64,000 bases of DNA from Bacillus sp. DTU_2020_1000418_1_SI_GHA_SEK_038 (GCF_032341175.1 NZ_CP135435.1:310001-374000), one strand, 5' to 3'; positions 30,559 to 38,595 are shown, counted from the first letter of the stretch. Numbers and translations are program-made. Notes: generated from the sequence alone by a model not told the origin.

Positions 30559-30633
30559 GGCCCGTTGGTCAAGCGGTTAAGACACCGCCCTTTCACGGCG
30601 GTAACACGGGTTCGAATCCCGTACGGGTCACCA
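30559..30633 (+). tRNA. tRNA-Glu (TTC)
   Basis: Complete cloverleaf; anticodon stem CCGCC/GGCGG with loop CTTTCAC. CCA is encoded. First of 17 tRNA genes after the rRNA operon. Confidence 0.95.
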
Positions 30634-30695
30634 TTTTACAGCATAGTAGAAGTGATATATGTTTAACTAATATGCACTTGCACTTTTTGCGCTGA

Positions 30696-30768
30696 GGAGG
30701 ATTAGCTCAGCTGGGAGAGCACCTGCCTTACAAGCAGGGGGTCGGCGGTTCGATCCCGTCATCCTCCA
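30696..30768 (+). tRNA. tRNA-Val (TAC)
   Basis: Complete cloverleaf; anticodon loop CTTACAA. After discriminator A the DNA reads TCA, so CCA is not encoded and must be added enzymatically. Confidence 0.93.
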
Positions 30769-30872
30769 TCATTTACCGGTGTAGACCTGAACAACTGACT
30801 ACAATAAATTGGTTAGATGTTAACTTCTATCCGGTATTTTTTATAAAGTACTTACCTCACCATTTTTGATGT

Positions 30873-30947
30873 GCGGAAGTAGTTCAGTGGTAGAACACCA
30901 CCTTGCCAAGGTGGGGGTCGCGGGTTCGAATCCCGTCTTCCGCTCCA
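30873..30947 (+). tRNA. tRNA-Gly (GCC)
   Basis: Complete cloverleaf; anticodon loop TTGCCAA in stem CCACC/GGTGG; CCA encoded. Confidence 0.95.
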
Positions 30948-31007
30948 AAAATATTTTTTGCAGTATAGGAATTAATTCTAATTGTGTTCCTTTATACCTT
31001 TATGTAT

Positions 31008-31083
31008 GGGGCCTTAGCTCAGCTGGGAGAGCGCCTGCCTTGCACGCAGGAGGTCAGCGGTTCGATCCCGCTAGGCTCCACCA
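31008..31083 (+). tRNA. tRNA-Ala (TGC)
   Basis: Complete cloverleaf; anticodon loop TTGCACG-type with TGC; acceptor GGGGCCT/AGGCTCC; CCA encoded. Confidence 0.95.
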
Positions 31084-31117
31084 TTATTATATCAAACTAA
31101 ATGTCTTTTCTTAATTT

Positions 31118-31194
31118 GGCGGTGTAGCTCAGCTGGCTAGAGCGTACGGTTCATACCCGTAAGGTCGGGGGTTCGATCCCCTCCGCCGCTACCA
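31118..31194 (+). tRNA. tRNA-Met (CAT), elongator
   Basis: Closely matches Bacillus elongator tRNA-Met; anticodon loop TTCATAC in stem TACGG/CCGTA; CCA encoded. Confidence 0.92.
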
Positions 31195-31212
31195 TATTTA
31201 TGATTTTAATGT

Positions 31213-31305
31213 GGAGGAATACCCAAGTCCGGCTGAAGGGATCGGTCTTGAAAACCGACAGGCGGGTCAAACCGCGCAGGGGTTCGAATCCCCTTTCCTC
31301 CTCCA
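31213..31305 (+). tRNA. tRNA-Ser (TGA)
   Basis: Class II tRNA with long variable arm; anticodon loop CTTGAAA. The acceptor GGAGGAA/TTCCTCC is followed by TCCA, so the discriminator base is T, not the G normal for bacterial tRNA-Ser. Confidence 0.9.
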
Positions 31306-31341
31306 TATTATGCTTAGTGAAAATTATATAAATACCATTAT

Positions 31342-31355
31342 CGCGGGGTGGAGCA
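31342..31355 (+). pseudogene. Truncated tRNA-fMet 5' end (14 nt)
   Basis: Repeats the first 14 bases of the intact tRNA-fMet at 31484. With 5 upstream bases it forms an exact 19-nt direct repeat (31337-31355 and 31479-31497) on either side of a 123-nt insert. It cannot form a tRNA. Confidence 0.8.
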
Positions 31356-31478
31356 ACGAGCGTTACTCCTTGAATAAACTGCGAGTTGTACCGATCGAGC
31401 TGCTGCTTGATTTAGCATTCTGAGATTGGGACAGTCCTTATGCTATATATGAGCATAGTAAAAAATCATATTAATATT
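31356..31478 (+). repeat. Insert between fMet direct repeats (family A)
   Basis: A 123-nt segment starting ACGAGCG and containing CGAGTTG about 36 nt in. The insert before tRNA-Gly (32518-32636) starts with the same ACGAGCG and has the same CGAGTTG at a similar distance. A small hairpin, ATGCTATATATGAGCAT, lies near its 3' end. No ORF or known RNA is recognised. Confidence 0.5.
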
Positions 31479-31483
31479 ATTAT

Positions 31484-31557
<74 letters not shown>

Positions 31558-31560
31558 TCT

Positions 31561-31637
31561 GGTCCGGTAGTTCAGTTGGTTAGAATGCCTGCCTGTCACG
31601 CAGGAGGTCGCGGGTTCGAGTCCCGTCCGGACCGCCA
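31561..31637 (+). tRNA. tRNA-Asp (GTC)
   Basis: Complete cloverleaf; anticodon loop CTGTCAC; CCA encoded. Only 3 nt separate it from tRNA-fMet. Confidence 0.95.
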
Positions 31638-31648
31638 TATTTATATTA

Positions 31649-31672
31649 GGCTCAGTAGCTCAGTCGGTAGAG
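31649..31672 (+). pseudogene. Truncated tRNA-Phe 5' end (24 nt)
   Basis: Repeats the acceptor 5' strand and D-arm of the intact tRNA-Phe at 31803. The exact direct repeat is 28 nt (31645-31672 and 31799-31826) and brackets a 126-nt insert. Confidence 0.82.
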
Positions 31673-31798
31673 GATTTTAAAAGATTGCAGCTGCGAAGCA
31701 TTTCTTCACCGAATGGCAAGCTATTAAAATCTGCGACAAAGACCGTAGGGCTTTGAAGCACATTCCCAAAGCCACACAAACTTTAGGAAGTTACATTA
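31673..31798 (+). repeat. Insert between Phe direct repeats (family B)
   Basis: A 126-nt insert. GATTTTAA (31673-31680) pairs with TTAAAATC (31724-31731). Then comes a 29-nt block at 31732-31760 (starting TGCGACAAAGACCGTAGG) that recurs with one mismatch at 32343-32371. The block itself folds (CAAAG with CTTTG, flanked by GC pairs and a GA/AA internal loop). Confidence 0.6.
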
Positions 31799-31802
31799 AT
31801 TA

Positions 31803-31878
31803 GGCTCAGTAGCTCAGTCGGTAGAGCAAAGGACTGAAAATCCTTGTGTCGGCGGTTCGATTCCGTCCTGAGCCACCA
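31803..31878 (+). tRNA. tRNA-Phe (GAA)
   Basis: Complete cloverleaf; anticodon loop CTGAAAA; CCA encoded. Confidence 0.95.
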
Positions 31879-31909
31879 TAAAATTTTCAAAATCCCTATT
31901 TTTCCATAT

Positions 31910-31994
31910 GGTGGGGTAGCGAAGTGGCTAAACGCGGCGGACTGTAAATCCGCTCCCTTTGGGTTCGGCGGTTCGAATCCGTCCCCCACCACCA
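31910..31994 (+). tRNA. tRNA-Tyr (GTA)
   Basis: Class II tRNA, 85 nt, long variable arm; anticodon loop CTGTAAA; CCA encoded. Confidence 0.95.
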
Positions 31995-31999
31995 TTTAT

Positions 32000-32073
32000 A
32001 GGGGTATAGTTTAATGGTAAAACGAAGGTCTCCAAAACCTTTGATGTGGGTTCGATTCCTACTACCCCTGCCA
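32000..32073 (+). tRNA. tRNA-Trp (CCA)
   Basis: Complete cloverleaf; anticodon loop CTCCAAA; acceptor AGGGGTA/TACCCCT; discriminator G and CCA encoded. Confidence 0.95.
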
Positions 32074-32095
32074 AATATAAAAATATGTGAATTAT

Positions 32096-32172
32096 GGCGG
32101 TTGTGGCGAAGTGGTTAACGCATCGGATTGTGGTTCCGACATTCGTGGGTTCGATTCCCATCAGCCGCCCCA
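32096..32172 (+). tRNA. tRNA-His (GTG)
   Basis: Complete cloverleaf with the extra 5' G typical of tRNA-His pairing with C73; anticodon loop TTGTGGT; CCA encoded. Confidence 0.94.
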
Positions 32173-32211
32173 TATTATTTTACAGAGAAGCAATTCTTGA
32201 GGTTACTTCAG

Positions 32212-32286
32212 TGGGCTATAGCCAAGCGGTAAGGCATCGCACTTTGACTGCGACATGCGTTGGTTCGAATCCAGCTAGCCCAGCCA
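32212..32286 (+). tRNA. tRNA-Gln (TTG)
   Basis: Complete cloverleaf; anticodon loop CTTTGAC; CCA encoded. A family B insert starts at its last base. Confidence 0.95.
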
Positions 32287-32400
32287 GTTTTTTTAAAAAC
32301 AGCCCCGAAGCCTTACATCGATGAATGGTTTTTAAAAAAACTTGCGACAAAGACCGTAGGACTTTGAAGCAAATTTTGACCACAATCAAAATTTAAGAAA
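32286..32400 (+). repeat. Family B element between tRNA-Gln and tRNA-Cys
   Basis: A perfect 15-bp inverted repeat (32286-32300 with 32328-32342) encloses a loop that aligns with the loop of the element at 31673 (shared CGAAGC and GAATGG). The 29-nt block at 32343-32371 is identical to that element except for one base. Unlike the others, no tRNA fragment duplication flanks it. Confidence 0.6.
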
Positions 32401-32401
32401 T

Positions 32402-32475
<74 letters not shown>

Positions 32476-32486
32476 AATTTATAAAT

Positions 32487-32517
32487 GCGGGTGTAGTTTA
32501 GTGGTAAAACCACAGCC
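32487..32517 (+). pseudogene. Truncated tRNA-Gly (TCC) 5' half (31 nt)
   Basis: Repeats the first 31 bases of the intact tRNA-Gly at 32641, reaching into the anticodon stem. The exact direct repeat is 35 nt (32483-32517 and 32637-32671). Confidence 0.85.
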
Positions 32518-32636
32518 ACGAGCGAAACATCCATGTATAATCTTCGAGTTGCCTCGACACATTCACATCCTTGAATTTGCTAGAAGAGGAAGAGGCATGA
32601 ATGAGCGTAAATTAAATTTAATTTTGTATCAATCAA
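32518..32636 (+). repeat. Insert between Gly direct repeats (family A)
   Basis: A 119-nt insert starting ACGAGCG with CGAGTTG downstream, as in the insert before tRNA-fMet (31356-31478). Other similarity between the two is patchy. No ORF or recognised RNA. Confidence 0.5.
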
Positions 32637-32640
32637 AAAT

Positions 32641-32714
32641 GCGGGTGTAGTTTAGTGGTAAAACCACAGCCTTCCAAGCTGTTGATGAGGGTTCGATTCC
32701 CTTCACCCGCTCCA
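32641..32714 (+). tRNA. tRNA-Gly (TCC)
   Basis: Complete cloverleaf; anticodon loop CTTCCAA; discriminator T and CCA encoded. Confidence 0.95.
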
Positions 32715-32726
32715 TATAATTTTAAT

Positions 32727-32800
<74 letters not shown>

Positions 32801-32812
32801 TATATTTACTAT

Positions 32813-32887
32813 TCCGCAGTAGCTCAGTGGTAGAGCATTCGGCTGTTAACCGAACGGTCGTAGGTTCGAATCCTACCTGCGGAGCCA
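32813..32887 (+). tRNA. tRNA-Asn (GTT)
   Basis: Complete cloverleaf; anticodon loop CTGTTAA; discriminator G and CCA encoded. Last tRNA of the cluster. Confidence 0.95.
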
Positions 32888-32980
32888 CTTTTTATCTGTA
32901 TTGAACAACAGCCTCCTAAGGTGTTGATTAAAGATTAATATTTCTAATTGTACATTAATTACCAATTGGTCTAACCTAAT

Positions 32981-33024
32981 AAAACCGCTATTTCCATATA
33001 TATATTGTGGATTAGCGGTTTTTT
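32981..33024. terminator. Terminator of the rRNA-tRNA cluster
   Basis: AAAACCGCTA pairs with TAGCGGTTTT and is followed by further T. It also faces the convergent IDEAL gene. Confidence 0.8.
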
Positions 33025-33054
33025 GTATGTATTTGTAAATTATTGTTTAGTAAG

Positions 33055-33468
33055 CTACGAAAATTGTTTACCTGATGGGAAATTATTAGTTATTCTATGC
33101 AACAGAAATGAAGATTCTTTCAATTTGGTTGAAAGTGATAGGAATAGCTCCTTGTTTCGATGAACTAAGGATTTGTCTAAATAAAAGGTAGAAATAGAGT
33201 GGTCCAACATTACGTCAATCCCTGTTTGCAGCTTATTTGTGTTGATTGCTTCGTCAAGCTCAGGCATGAAGACAAAATCCTTAATTGAATCCTTAATTGT
33301 GATAAGGATAAACCAGCCCGTTCCATATACAAACTTGCCTTGGTTCGTAATTGTCATAATATCCCCGTATTGCAGATGAATAAAGCCACTGACCATGTTT
33401 TCTCGCCTGGATCCGTAATATAATGACTGTAGCGTTAACCCTTCCTTAGCTCTCACAATGAATTCCAA
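33055..33468 (-). CDS. IDEAL-domain protein
   Basis: A 137-residue cytosolic protein. The N-terminal two thirds (VRAKEGLTLQSLYY, QGKFVYGTGWFILI) form a small beta-rich domain seen in Bacillus proteins of unknown role. Near residues 92-115 is an IDEAL-like motif (YLDKSLVHRNKELFLSLS), an element found at the C-terminus of Bacillus regulatory proteins and thought to mediate protein interaction. It is convergent with the tRNA cluster. No specific function is assigned. Confidence 0.6.
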   Translation of the reverse strand: MEFIVRAKEGLTLQSLYYGSRRENMVSGFIHLQYGDIMTITNQGKFVYGTGWFILITIKDSIKDFVFMPELDEAINTNKLQTGIDVMLDHSISTFYLDKSLVHRNKELFLSLSTKLKESSFLLHRITNNFPSGKQFS

Positions 33469-33677
33469 CGCAGTTACCCCTTCACCGATATGATTATCAG
33501 ATTAACGGGCTGGATAACCCCACTGATTGAAGTTCCATCTGTTTTACCCTTTAATATCAATTCATATTTCTGTTTTTTTGCTATTATTCCTAGAAAATGA
33601 TTGTCAGTTTCATGTCTTTTATTGGACAAACATCTTAAAAAGTAAGTGTCATACCAGATTGAAATACTAATTGCGAT

Positions 33678-33692
33678 TGATAATTATTTTCA
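33678..33692 (+). promoter_or_regulatory. Fur box 1
   Basis: TGATAATTATTTTCA matches the 7-1-7 Fur consensus (TGATAATNATTATCA) in 14 of 15 positions, just upstream of the -35 box of the uptake operon. Confidence 0.75.
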
Positions 33693-33700
33693 TTTATTCA

Positions 33701-33728
33701 TTGACAATCATTTCCTGACTGTTATAAT
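33701..33728 (+). promoter_or_regulatory. Promoter of the siderophore uptake operon
   Basis: TTGACA (33701-33706) and TATAAT (33723-33728) with a 16-nt spacer, lying between two Fur boxes. Confidence 0.8.
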
Positions 33729-33746
33729 AAAAATTGTGAGTTGTAG

Positions 33747-33761
33747 TGATAATGATTTTCA
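33747..33761 (+). promoter_or_regulatory. Fur box 2
   Basis: TGATAATGATTTTCA, again 14 of 15 matches to the Fur consensus, 18 nt downstream of the -10 box. Two boxes flanking a promoter imply tight iron repression. Confidence 0.78.
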
Positions 33762-33805
33762 GTATCATTAAAGCTTACGAAAATGTTTACTTATTGGAGA
33801 TAGTT

Positions 33806-34756
33806 ATGAAAAAAAGATACCTTATCGCCTCGCTCATTGTTCTATCAATCCTATCCCTTTTCGTTGGTGTGAGCCATATAACACCGAAGGATTTGCTGAA
33901 TCTGCAATCTGATGAAACTCAAATTTTTCTCATCAGCCGCTTGCCAAGATTATTGGCAATCTTATTTGCAGGAGCAGGGATGAGTATTGCAGGGCTAATC
34001 ATGCAGCAGCTCAGCCGGAATAAATTCGTTTCACCAACAACAGCGGGTACACTCGATGCTACTAGACTTGGAATTCTAGTGTCAATGCTGTTATTTGCGA
34101 ATGCGTCTCTTCTTGAAAAAATGGTCGTTGCCTTTGTATTTGCGCTCGCCGGCACGCTTTTGTTTATGCAATTGCTTGACCGAATTAAATTTAAGGACGC
34201 AATTTTTATTCCGCTTGTTGGTTTAATGTTTGGAAACATCTTATCTTCGATTACGACCTTTTTTGCCTATCGGGCAGATGTCATCCAAAATATGTCTGCA
34301 TGGCTCCAGGGTGATTTTTCAATGATAATGAAGGGACGATATGAGCTTTTATACATAACGATTCCATTGTTAGTAGTGGCCTATCTATTTGCGAATCGCT
34401 TTACAGTCGCAGGTATGGGGGAAGATTTTTCGAAAAACTTAGGTTTGTCCTATAAACGAGTTGTGAATTTTGGACTTATTCTTGTAGCACTAATAACCGT
34501 TACGGTTGTTCTAACAGTTGGAATGATTCCATTTCTTGGCTTAATTATCCCAAACATTGTTTCAATTTTTAAAGGGGATCATTTGCAAAAGACCTTACCG
34601 CATACCGCATTACTTGGCTCATCCTTTTTGCTTGTGTGTGATATATTGGGACGGGTTATTATTTACCCTTATGAGATTTCGATTAGCTTGATGGTAGGAG
34701 TCATTGGCAGCGGAATCTTCCTCTACTTACTATTTAGGAGGAAGGCGTATGCGTAA
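33806..34756 (+). CDS. yclN: Petrobactin-type siderophore ABC permease (YclN-like)
   Basis: A 316-residue FecCD-family permease with about 8-9 membrane helices. The conserved coupling region GMIPFLGLIIPNIVSIF lies near the C-terminal third. I start it at ATG 33806 (TTGGAGA 6 nt upstream); the longer in-frame version would begin inside the Fur-box region. First gene of a five-gene operon with yclO, yclP, yclQ and a heme-degrading enzyme. B. subtilis YclNOPQ imports petrobactin and its precursors; the substrate here is inferred from that similarity. Confidence 0.82.
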   Translation: MKKRYLIASLIVLSILSLFVGVSHITPKDLLNLQSDETQIFLISRLPRLLAILFAGAGMSIAGLIMQQLSRNKFVSPTTAGTLDATRLGILVSMLLFANASLLEKMVVAFVFALAGTLLFMQLLDRIKFKDAIFIPLVGLMFGNILSSITTFFAYRADVIQNMSAWLQGDFSMIMKGRYELLYITIPLLVVAYLFANRFTVAGMGEDFSKNLGLSYKRVVNFGLILVALITVTVVLTVGMIPFLGLIIPNIVSIFKGDHLQKTLPHTALLGSSFLLVCDILGRVIIYPYEISISLMVGVIGSGIFLYLLFRRKAYA

Positions 34757-35699
34757 TTCTATAAAAATGATCATTCTCGCTGTACTAGCGATTTTGTTTA
34801 TCAATATTTATTTATTTCACGGTTTAAATGGCAGCTTCGATTATGCATTGCCGCGAAGAGGAATTAAAGTCATTGCTATGGTTCTAACAGGTATATCCAT
34901 TGCGTATGCAACAGTGGTTTTCCAAACGATTGCGCATAACCGAATCTTAACACCGAGTATAATGGGGCTTGATTCCCTCTATTTACTCATCCAAACGATT
35001 ATTATTTTCTTTTTAGGATCCGGTCATGTATTGGTCGCCAATCGGCAGTATAATTTCTTTTTATCAGTTGTAGCTATGATTGTATTTGCCTTATTACTCT
35101 ATCAACTGCTTTTTAAAAATGGAAAGCGGCCGATATACTTCCTTTTGCTTGTTGGGATAATTGTAGGAACGTTTTTTTCCAGCATTTCTACTTTCCTGCA
35201 GGTGCTTATTGACCCGAATGAGTTTCAAAGAGTGCAAGATCGGATGTTTGCAAGCTTTAATAATGTGAATGGTGATTTAGTATGGCTTGCGTTAATCATT
35301 ATTATCGCCGCAATTGTAATAGGTGTAAGGTCAATGAACTATTTGGATGTTATCTCGCTTGGCCGTGATCATGCCGTAAACCTTGGTGTTCCGTACGATC
35401 TAATTGTGAAACGAATGCTCGTTTTGGTAGCTATATTAATTTCTGTTGCTACTGCATTAGTTGGCCCGATTACGTTTTTCGGTCTGATTGTAGCTAATTT
35501 ATCATATCAGTTTTTCAATACCTACAGACATACCACAATCATTAGTGGTGCAATGGTCATGAGTATCATTGCGCTTGTGGGGGGGCAGTGGGTTGTGGAG
35601 CGAATCTTTACGTTCTCGACAACTCTTAGTGTCATCATTAATTTTTTCGGTGGCGTGTATTTCATTTATTTACTGCTAAAGGAGAGTCGATCTAAATGA
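34749..35699 (+). CDS. yclO: Petrobactin-type siderophore ABC permease (YclO-like)
   Basis: A 316-residue FecCD-family permease, partner of the preceding gene, with the loop ALVGPITFFGLIVANLSYQF. ATG 34749 lies after TTAGGAGG and overlaps the upstream gene by 8 nt. Its stop overlaps the ATPase start (ATGA). Together the two permeases form a heterodimeric channel. Confidence 0.82.
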   Translation: MRNSIKMIILAVLAILFINIYLFHGLNGSFDYALPRRGIKVIAMVLTGISIAYATVVFQTIAHNRILTPSIMGLDSLYLLIQTIIIFFLGSGHVLVANRQYNFFLSVVAMIVFALLLYQLLFKNGKRPIYFLLLVGIIVGTFFSSISTFLQVLIDPNEFQRVQDRMFASFNNVNGDLVWLALIIIIAAIVIGVRSMNYLDVISLGRDHAVNLGVPYDLIVKRMLVLVAILISVATALVGPITFFGLIVANLSYQFFNTYRHTTIISGAMVMSIIALVGGQWVVERIFTFSTTLSVIINFFGGVYFIYLLLKESRSK

Positions 35700-36457
35700 T
35701 TCAAGTCCGTGCCTTATCCAAATTTTATGGGAAAAAGCCTGTCGTTGAAAATGTGACAGTCGATATTCATCCAGGAAAAATTACTTCCTTTATCGGTCCA
35801 AATGGAGCTGGGAAATCAACGCTGCTTTCGATGGTTAGCCGATTAATCGAAGCGGATACGGGTGAGGTGCTGATTGAAAACTCTCACGTAAAGAAAATGA
35901 AATCGAATGACTTTTCCAAGCGTGTGTCCATTTTAAAACAATCCAACTATATGAATGTAAGGCTGACGATTCGTGAACTCGTGTCGTTTGGGAGGTTCCC
36001 ATATTCAAAGGGGCACCTGAACGAGGAAGATGAGAAGATGGTCGATCAAGCGATTAAATATATGGGATTAACCGATATGCAGCATGACTTTCTTGATGAA
36101 CTATCTGGTGGCCAGCGCCAGCGAGCATTTATCGCCATGGTAATTGCACAGGATACGGACTATATTTTGCTCGATGAGCCGTTGAATAATTTAGATATGA
36201 AGCATTCCGTCCAAATTATGAAAATTCTCCGCCGCCTAGTGGATGAGTTAGGAAAAACGGTTGTCATTGTCCTGCACGATATCAATTTCGCCTCTGTCTA
36301 TTCAGACCGGATTGTGGCTTTGAAGGACGGGAAGGTTGTAAAAAATGGACCGACAAATGAAATCATTCAGTCGGATTCATTAAAAGAAATATATGATATG
36401 GATATTCCAATTAAAAAAATAAATGATTGCCGAATTTGCGTTTATTTTAGTTCATAG
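35696..36457 (+). CDS. yclP: Siderophore ABC transporter ATPase (YclP-like)
   Basis: A 253-residue ABC ATPase. Walker A GPNGAGKST (residues ~34-42), signature LSGGQRQRA, Walker B YILLDEPLNNLD, and the H-loop His in VIVLHDINFA. This is the usual set for iron-siderophore importers. It overlaps yclO by 4 nt. The binding-protein gene follows after 18 nt. Confidence 0.84.
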   Translation: MIQVRALSKFYGKKPVVENVTVDIHPGKITSFIGPNGAGKSTLLSMVSRLIEADTGEVLIENSHVKKMKSNDFSKRVSILKQSNYMNVRLTIRELVSFGRFPYSKGHLNEEDEKMVDQAIKYMGLTDMQHDFLDELSGGQRQRAFIAMVIAQDTDYILLDEPLNNLDMKHSVQIMKILRRLVDELGKTVVIVLHDINFASVYSDRIVALKDGKVVKNGPTNEIIQSDSLKEIYDMDIPIKKINDCRICVYFSS

Positions 36458-36475
36458 AAAAGGAGATTATCAGAT

Positions 36476-37447
36476 ATGAAAAAATGGTCATTATTTACCT
36501 TAATATTAACAGTTTTCCTTGTACTTGCCGCATGTGGATCGAAGGAAGCAACAAAGGAAGAAGAAAACTCTAATACTGGAAGCGACAAGCCAGTTGAAGA
36601 AACTGTGGAAATAAAAATTAAGCATGAACTTGATGAGCAAGAGGTTGTTTTAGACAAAACGCCAGAAAAAGTTGTTGTTTTTGACTTTGGTATTTTGGAT
36701 ACGTTAAATGAGCTAGGTGTTCCAGTTACTGGATTGCCACAGGCAACCATTCCGCCATATTTAGAAAAATATGCTGGATCTGACTACACGAATGTAGGAA
36801 GCTTGAAAGAGCCGGACTTCGAGGCGATTCATGCATTAAAACCAGATGTGATCTTCATCTCCGCTCGCCAATCTGATATGTATGAAGAGTTCAAAAAAAT
36901 TGCACCAACAATTTATGTAGGAGTCGATTACACAAATTATATGGAATCCTTCACACATAATATGGAAGTGATTGCACAAGTATTTGGCAAAGAAGAACAA
37001 ATGAAAACAGAATTGGAAGAAGTAAATAAGGCGATTGCTGCAATAAAAGAAAAAACGGAAAGCTCTGATGCAAGAACATTAATTATTATGGGCAATGAAG
37101 GTAAAGTAAGTGCTTACGGACCAAGCTCCCGCTTCGGCATCCTTCATGATGTATTTGGCTATGAGCCTGCTGATGAAAAGATTGAACAATCAACTCATGG
37201 ACAAAGCATTTCGTTTGAATACATTTCTGAAACAAATCCAGACATTATGTTCGTAATCGACCGTGATGCAGCATTTGACAGCAATGCAAGTGTAAAGGAT
37301 GCTATTGAAAACGAGCTTGTGCAAAAAACAAATGCATTTAATAATGGTAAAATATTCTACCTAAATGGCGGTCCATGGTACCTATCTGGTGGTGGACTAC
37401 AGTCTATGAAACTAATGATTGAAGATGCAAAAGTAGGTGTAGAATAA
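36476..37447 (+). CDS. yclQ: Siderophore-binding lipoprotein (YclQ-like)
   Basis: A 323-residue lipoprotein with lipobox LAACG. It matches B. subtilis YclQ along its length: VVVFDFGILDTLNELGV, VGSLKEPDFEAIHALKPD, FISARQSDMYEEFKKIAPTI and THGQSISFEYISETNPD. YclQ binds petrobactin and photoproducts of its iron complex. A complete Glu/Asp-rich linker (residues 24-45) follows the lipid anchor. The stop overlaps the next start (TAATG). Confidence 0.86.
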   Translation: MKKWSLFTLILTVFLVLAACGSKEATKEEENSNTGSDKPVEETVEIKIKHELDEQEVVLDKTPEKVVVFDFGILDTLNELGVPVTGLPQATIPPYLEKYAGSDYTNVGSLKEPDFEAIHALKPDVIFISARQSDMYEEFKKIAPTIYVGVDYTNYMESFTHNMEVIAQVFGKEEQMKTELEEVNKAIAAIKEKTESSDARTLIIMGNEGKVSAYGPSSRFGILHDVFGYEPADEKIEQSTHGQSISFEYISETNPDIMFVIDRDAAFDSNASVKDAIENELVQKTNAFNNGKIFYLNGGPWYLSGGGLQSMKLMIEDAKVGVE

Positions 37448-37755
37448 TGTTTTACCAGATTAAAAGAATGGTTGTGAAGGAAGGCTTTTCTGCTACAGTG
37501 GTGGAGCGCTTCAACGGTGAGGGACTCATTGAGAAGCAGCCGGGATTTGTTGATCTTCAAGTTCTAGTCAAAAATGTCCGCCGTGGTGACGAGGAAGTAT
37601 TAGTACTTGTCAGATGGGAAACTGAAGAGGATTGGAAGAACTGGGAGAAGAGCCCAGAGCATATTGCCGGACATAAAGCGAATGCTGGAAAACCAAAGCC
37701 TGATTATATAATCGAGTCAAGCCAAAATGTCTATACTGTGGCAGTTAGTAAGTAA
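37447..37755 (+). CDS. hmoA: Heme-degrading monooxygenase (HmoA/IsdG-like)
   Basis: A 102-residue ABM-fold protein. The motif GFVDLQVLVKNVRRGDEEVLVLVRWETEEDW, split over residues 34-62, and the SPEHIAGHK segment with the likely heme-ligand His match the IsdG/HmoA group, which cleave heme to free iron. It overlaps yclQ by 1 nt. Its place at the end of a Fur-controlled operon fits iron acquisition by two routes, siderophore uptake and heme breakdown. Confidence 0.8.
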   Translation: MFYQIKRMVVKEGFSATVVERFNGEGLIEKQPGFVDLQVLVKNVRRGDEEVLVLVRWETEEDWKNWEKSPEHIAGHKANAGKPKPDYIIESSQNVYTVAVSK

Positions 37756-37765
37756 ATAAGAGATA

Positions 37766-37801
37766 AAAATGAGGCACCTATTATTGGGTTGCCTCATTTT
37801 T
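37766..37801 (+). terminator. Terminator of the siderophore operon
   Basis: AAAATGAGGCA/TGCCTCATTTT stem with T-run. Confidence 0.8.
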
Positions 37802-37986
37802 GAGTGTTGAGCTACCCGTTTTTCGGATTCTCCGATGGAAGCCTGTGTTAATTCTTTTTCCCCATGTATCATGCAACTTTTAGGAGATTTTGCTAATGCC
37901 CCATTAGACTTAGATAGAACCACACTATCTTAATTCCAAAAAATAACATAAAATATAAATAAATGTGTTTCAAAGGAGAAGTGAAG

Positions 37987-38418
37987 ATGAATAAACTCAT
38001 TGATACCCTTCAAAAGAAAAGAGTTAAAGTAACGAAGATTCCAAAATGGGGAACGTATTTACGGAAGCAATGGGAAGATCACTTTGCGAGTCATCTTAGT
38101 GAGGAAGAGAAGAAATCTATTCATTTACATGACAGAAGTAAAAGCAGTGGCTTTTTGTGGCATGTATTCAGCTATGAAACAAAGGAATGCTTGAAAGAGG
38201 AACAGGCGAATGAAGCATTTAATCAAATACAAAAGAAGGCGTGCTATGTTTTTTATCAGCATTCTGAAGATGCGTTAATACTTGAGAACGTGTCTAGAAT
38301 GACTGCCGCTGACTTTGTAAATGAACAGGATGTCTATGTGGTAGATAAGGAATTTGCATGGACTTATGTGAGTACTCATGAAAAAGGGTTGTGCGGACCT
38401 TATTTTTCGGGGAAATAG
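37987..38418 (+). CDS. DUF4275-family protein
   Basis: A 143-residue soluble protein of the DUF4275 type (IPKWGTYLRKQWEDHFASHL, GFLWHVFSYE, and YVVDKEFAWTYVSTHE near the C-terminus). ATG 37987 follows AAGGAGAAG. It is single-gene, with an unusual heptad-repeat sequence continuing in the same frame after its TAG. No biochemical role is known. Confidence 0.7.
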   Translation: MNKLIDTLQKKRVKVTKIPKWGTYLRKQWEDHFASHLSEEEKKSIHLHDRSKSSGFLWHVFSYETKECLKEEQANEAFNQIQKKACYVFYQHSEDALILENVSRMTAADFVNEQDVYVVDKEFAWTYVSTHEKGLCGPYFSGK

Positions 38419-38421
38419 GGA

Positions 38422-38523
38422 TTGGCTGACAAACTCCTTGATTTGGCTAACAAACATTCAAATCTCGCTGATAAATTACTGAAGTTGGCTGACAAACCAT
38501 CAAATTTCGCTGACAAACTATAA
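38422..38523 (+). repeat. Five degenerate 21-nt repeats (heptad coding), after DUF4275 stop
   Basis: Units of the form TTGGCTGACAAA plus nine variable bases occur five times. Read in frame they give LADKLLD, LANKHSN, LADKLLK, LADKPSN, FADKL and then TAA. The frame is exactly that of the DUF4275 gene, continuing after its TAG. Confidence 0.75.
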
Positions 38524-38595
38524 AAAATCAGCATTCTATAGAAAACCGAATCGAAAAATGACTATAATAATAGAAAAACTATCTAAAAGGAACTC

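Noticed and set aside
36442..36750. 102-residue minus-strand ORF in yclQ
   Set aside because: Antisense shadow of the lipoprotein gene; low-complexity serine-rich product without a binding site.
38422..38523. CRISPR-like repeat after DUF4275
   Set aside because: Units of 21 nt are contiguous with no spacers; the pattern is a tandem coding-type repeat.
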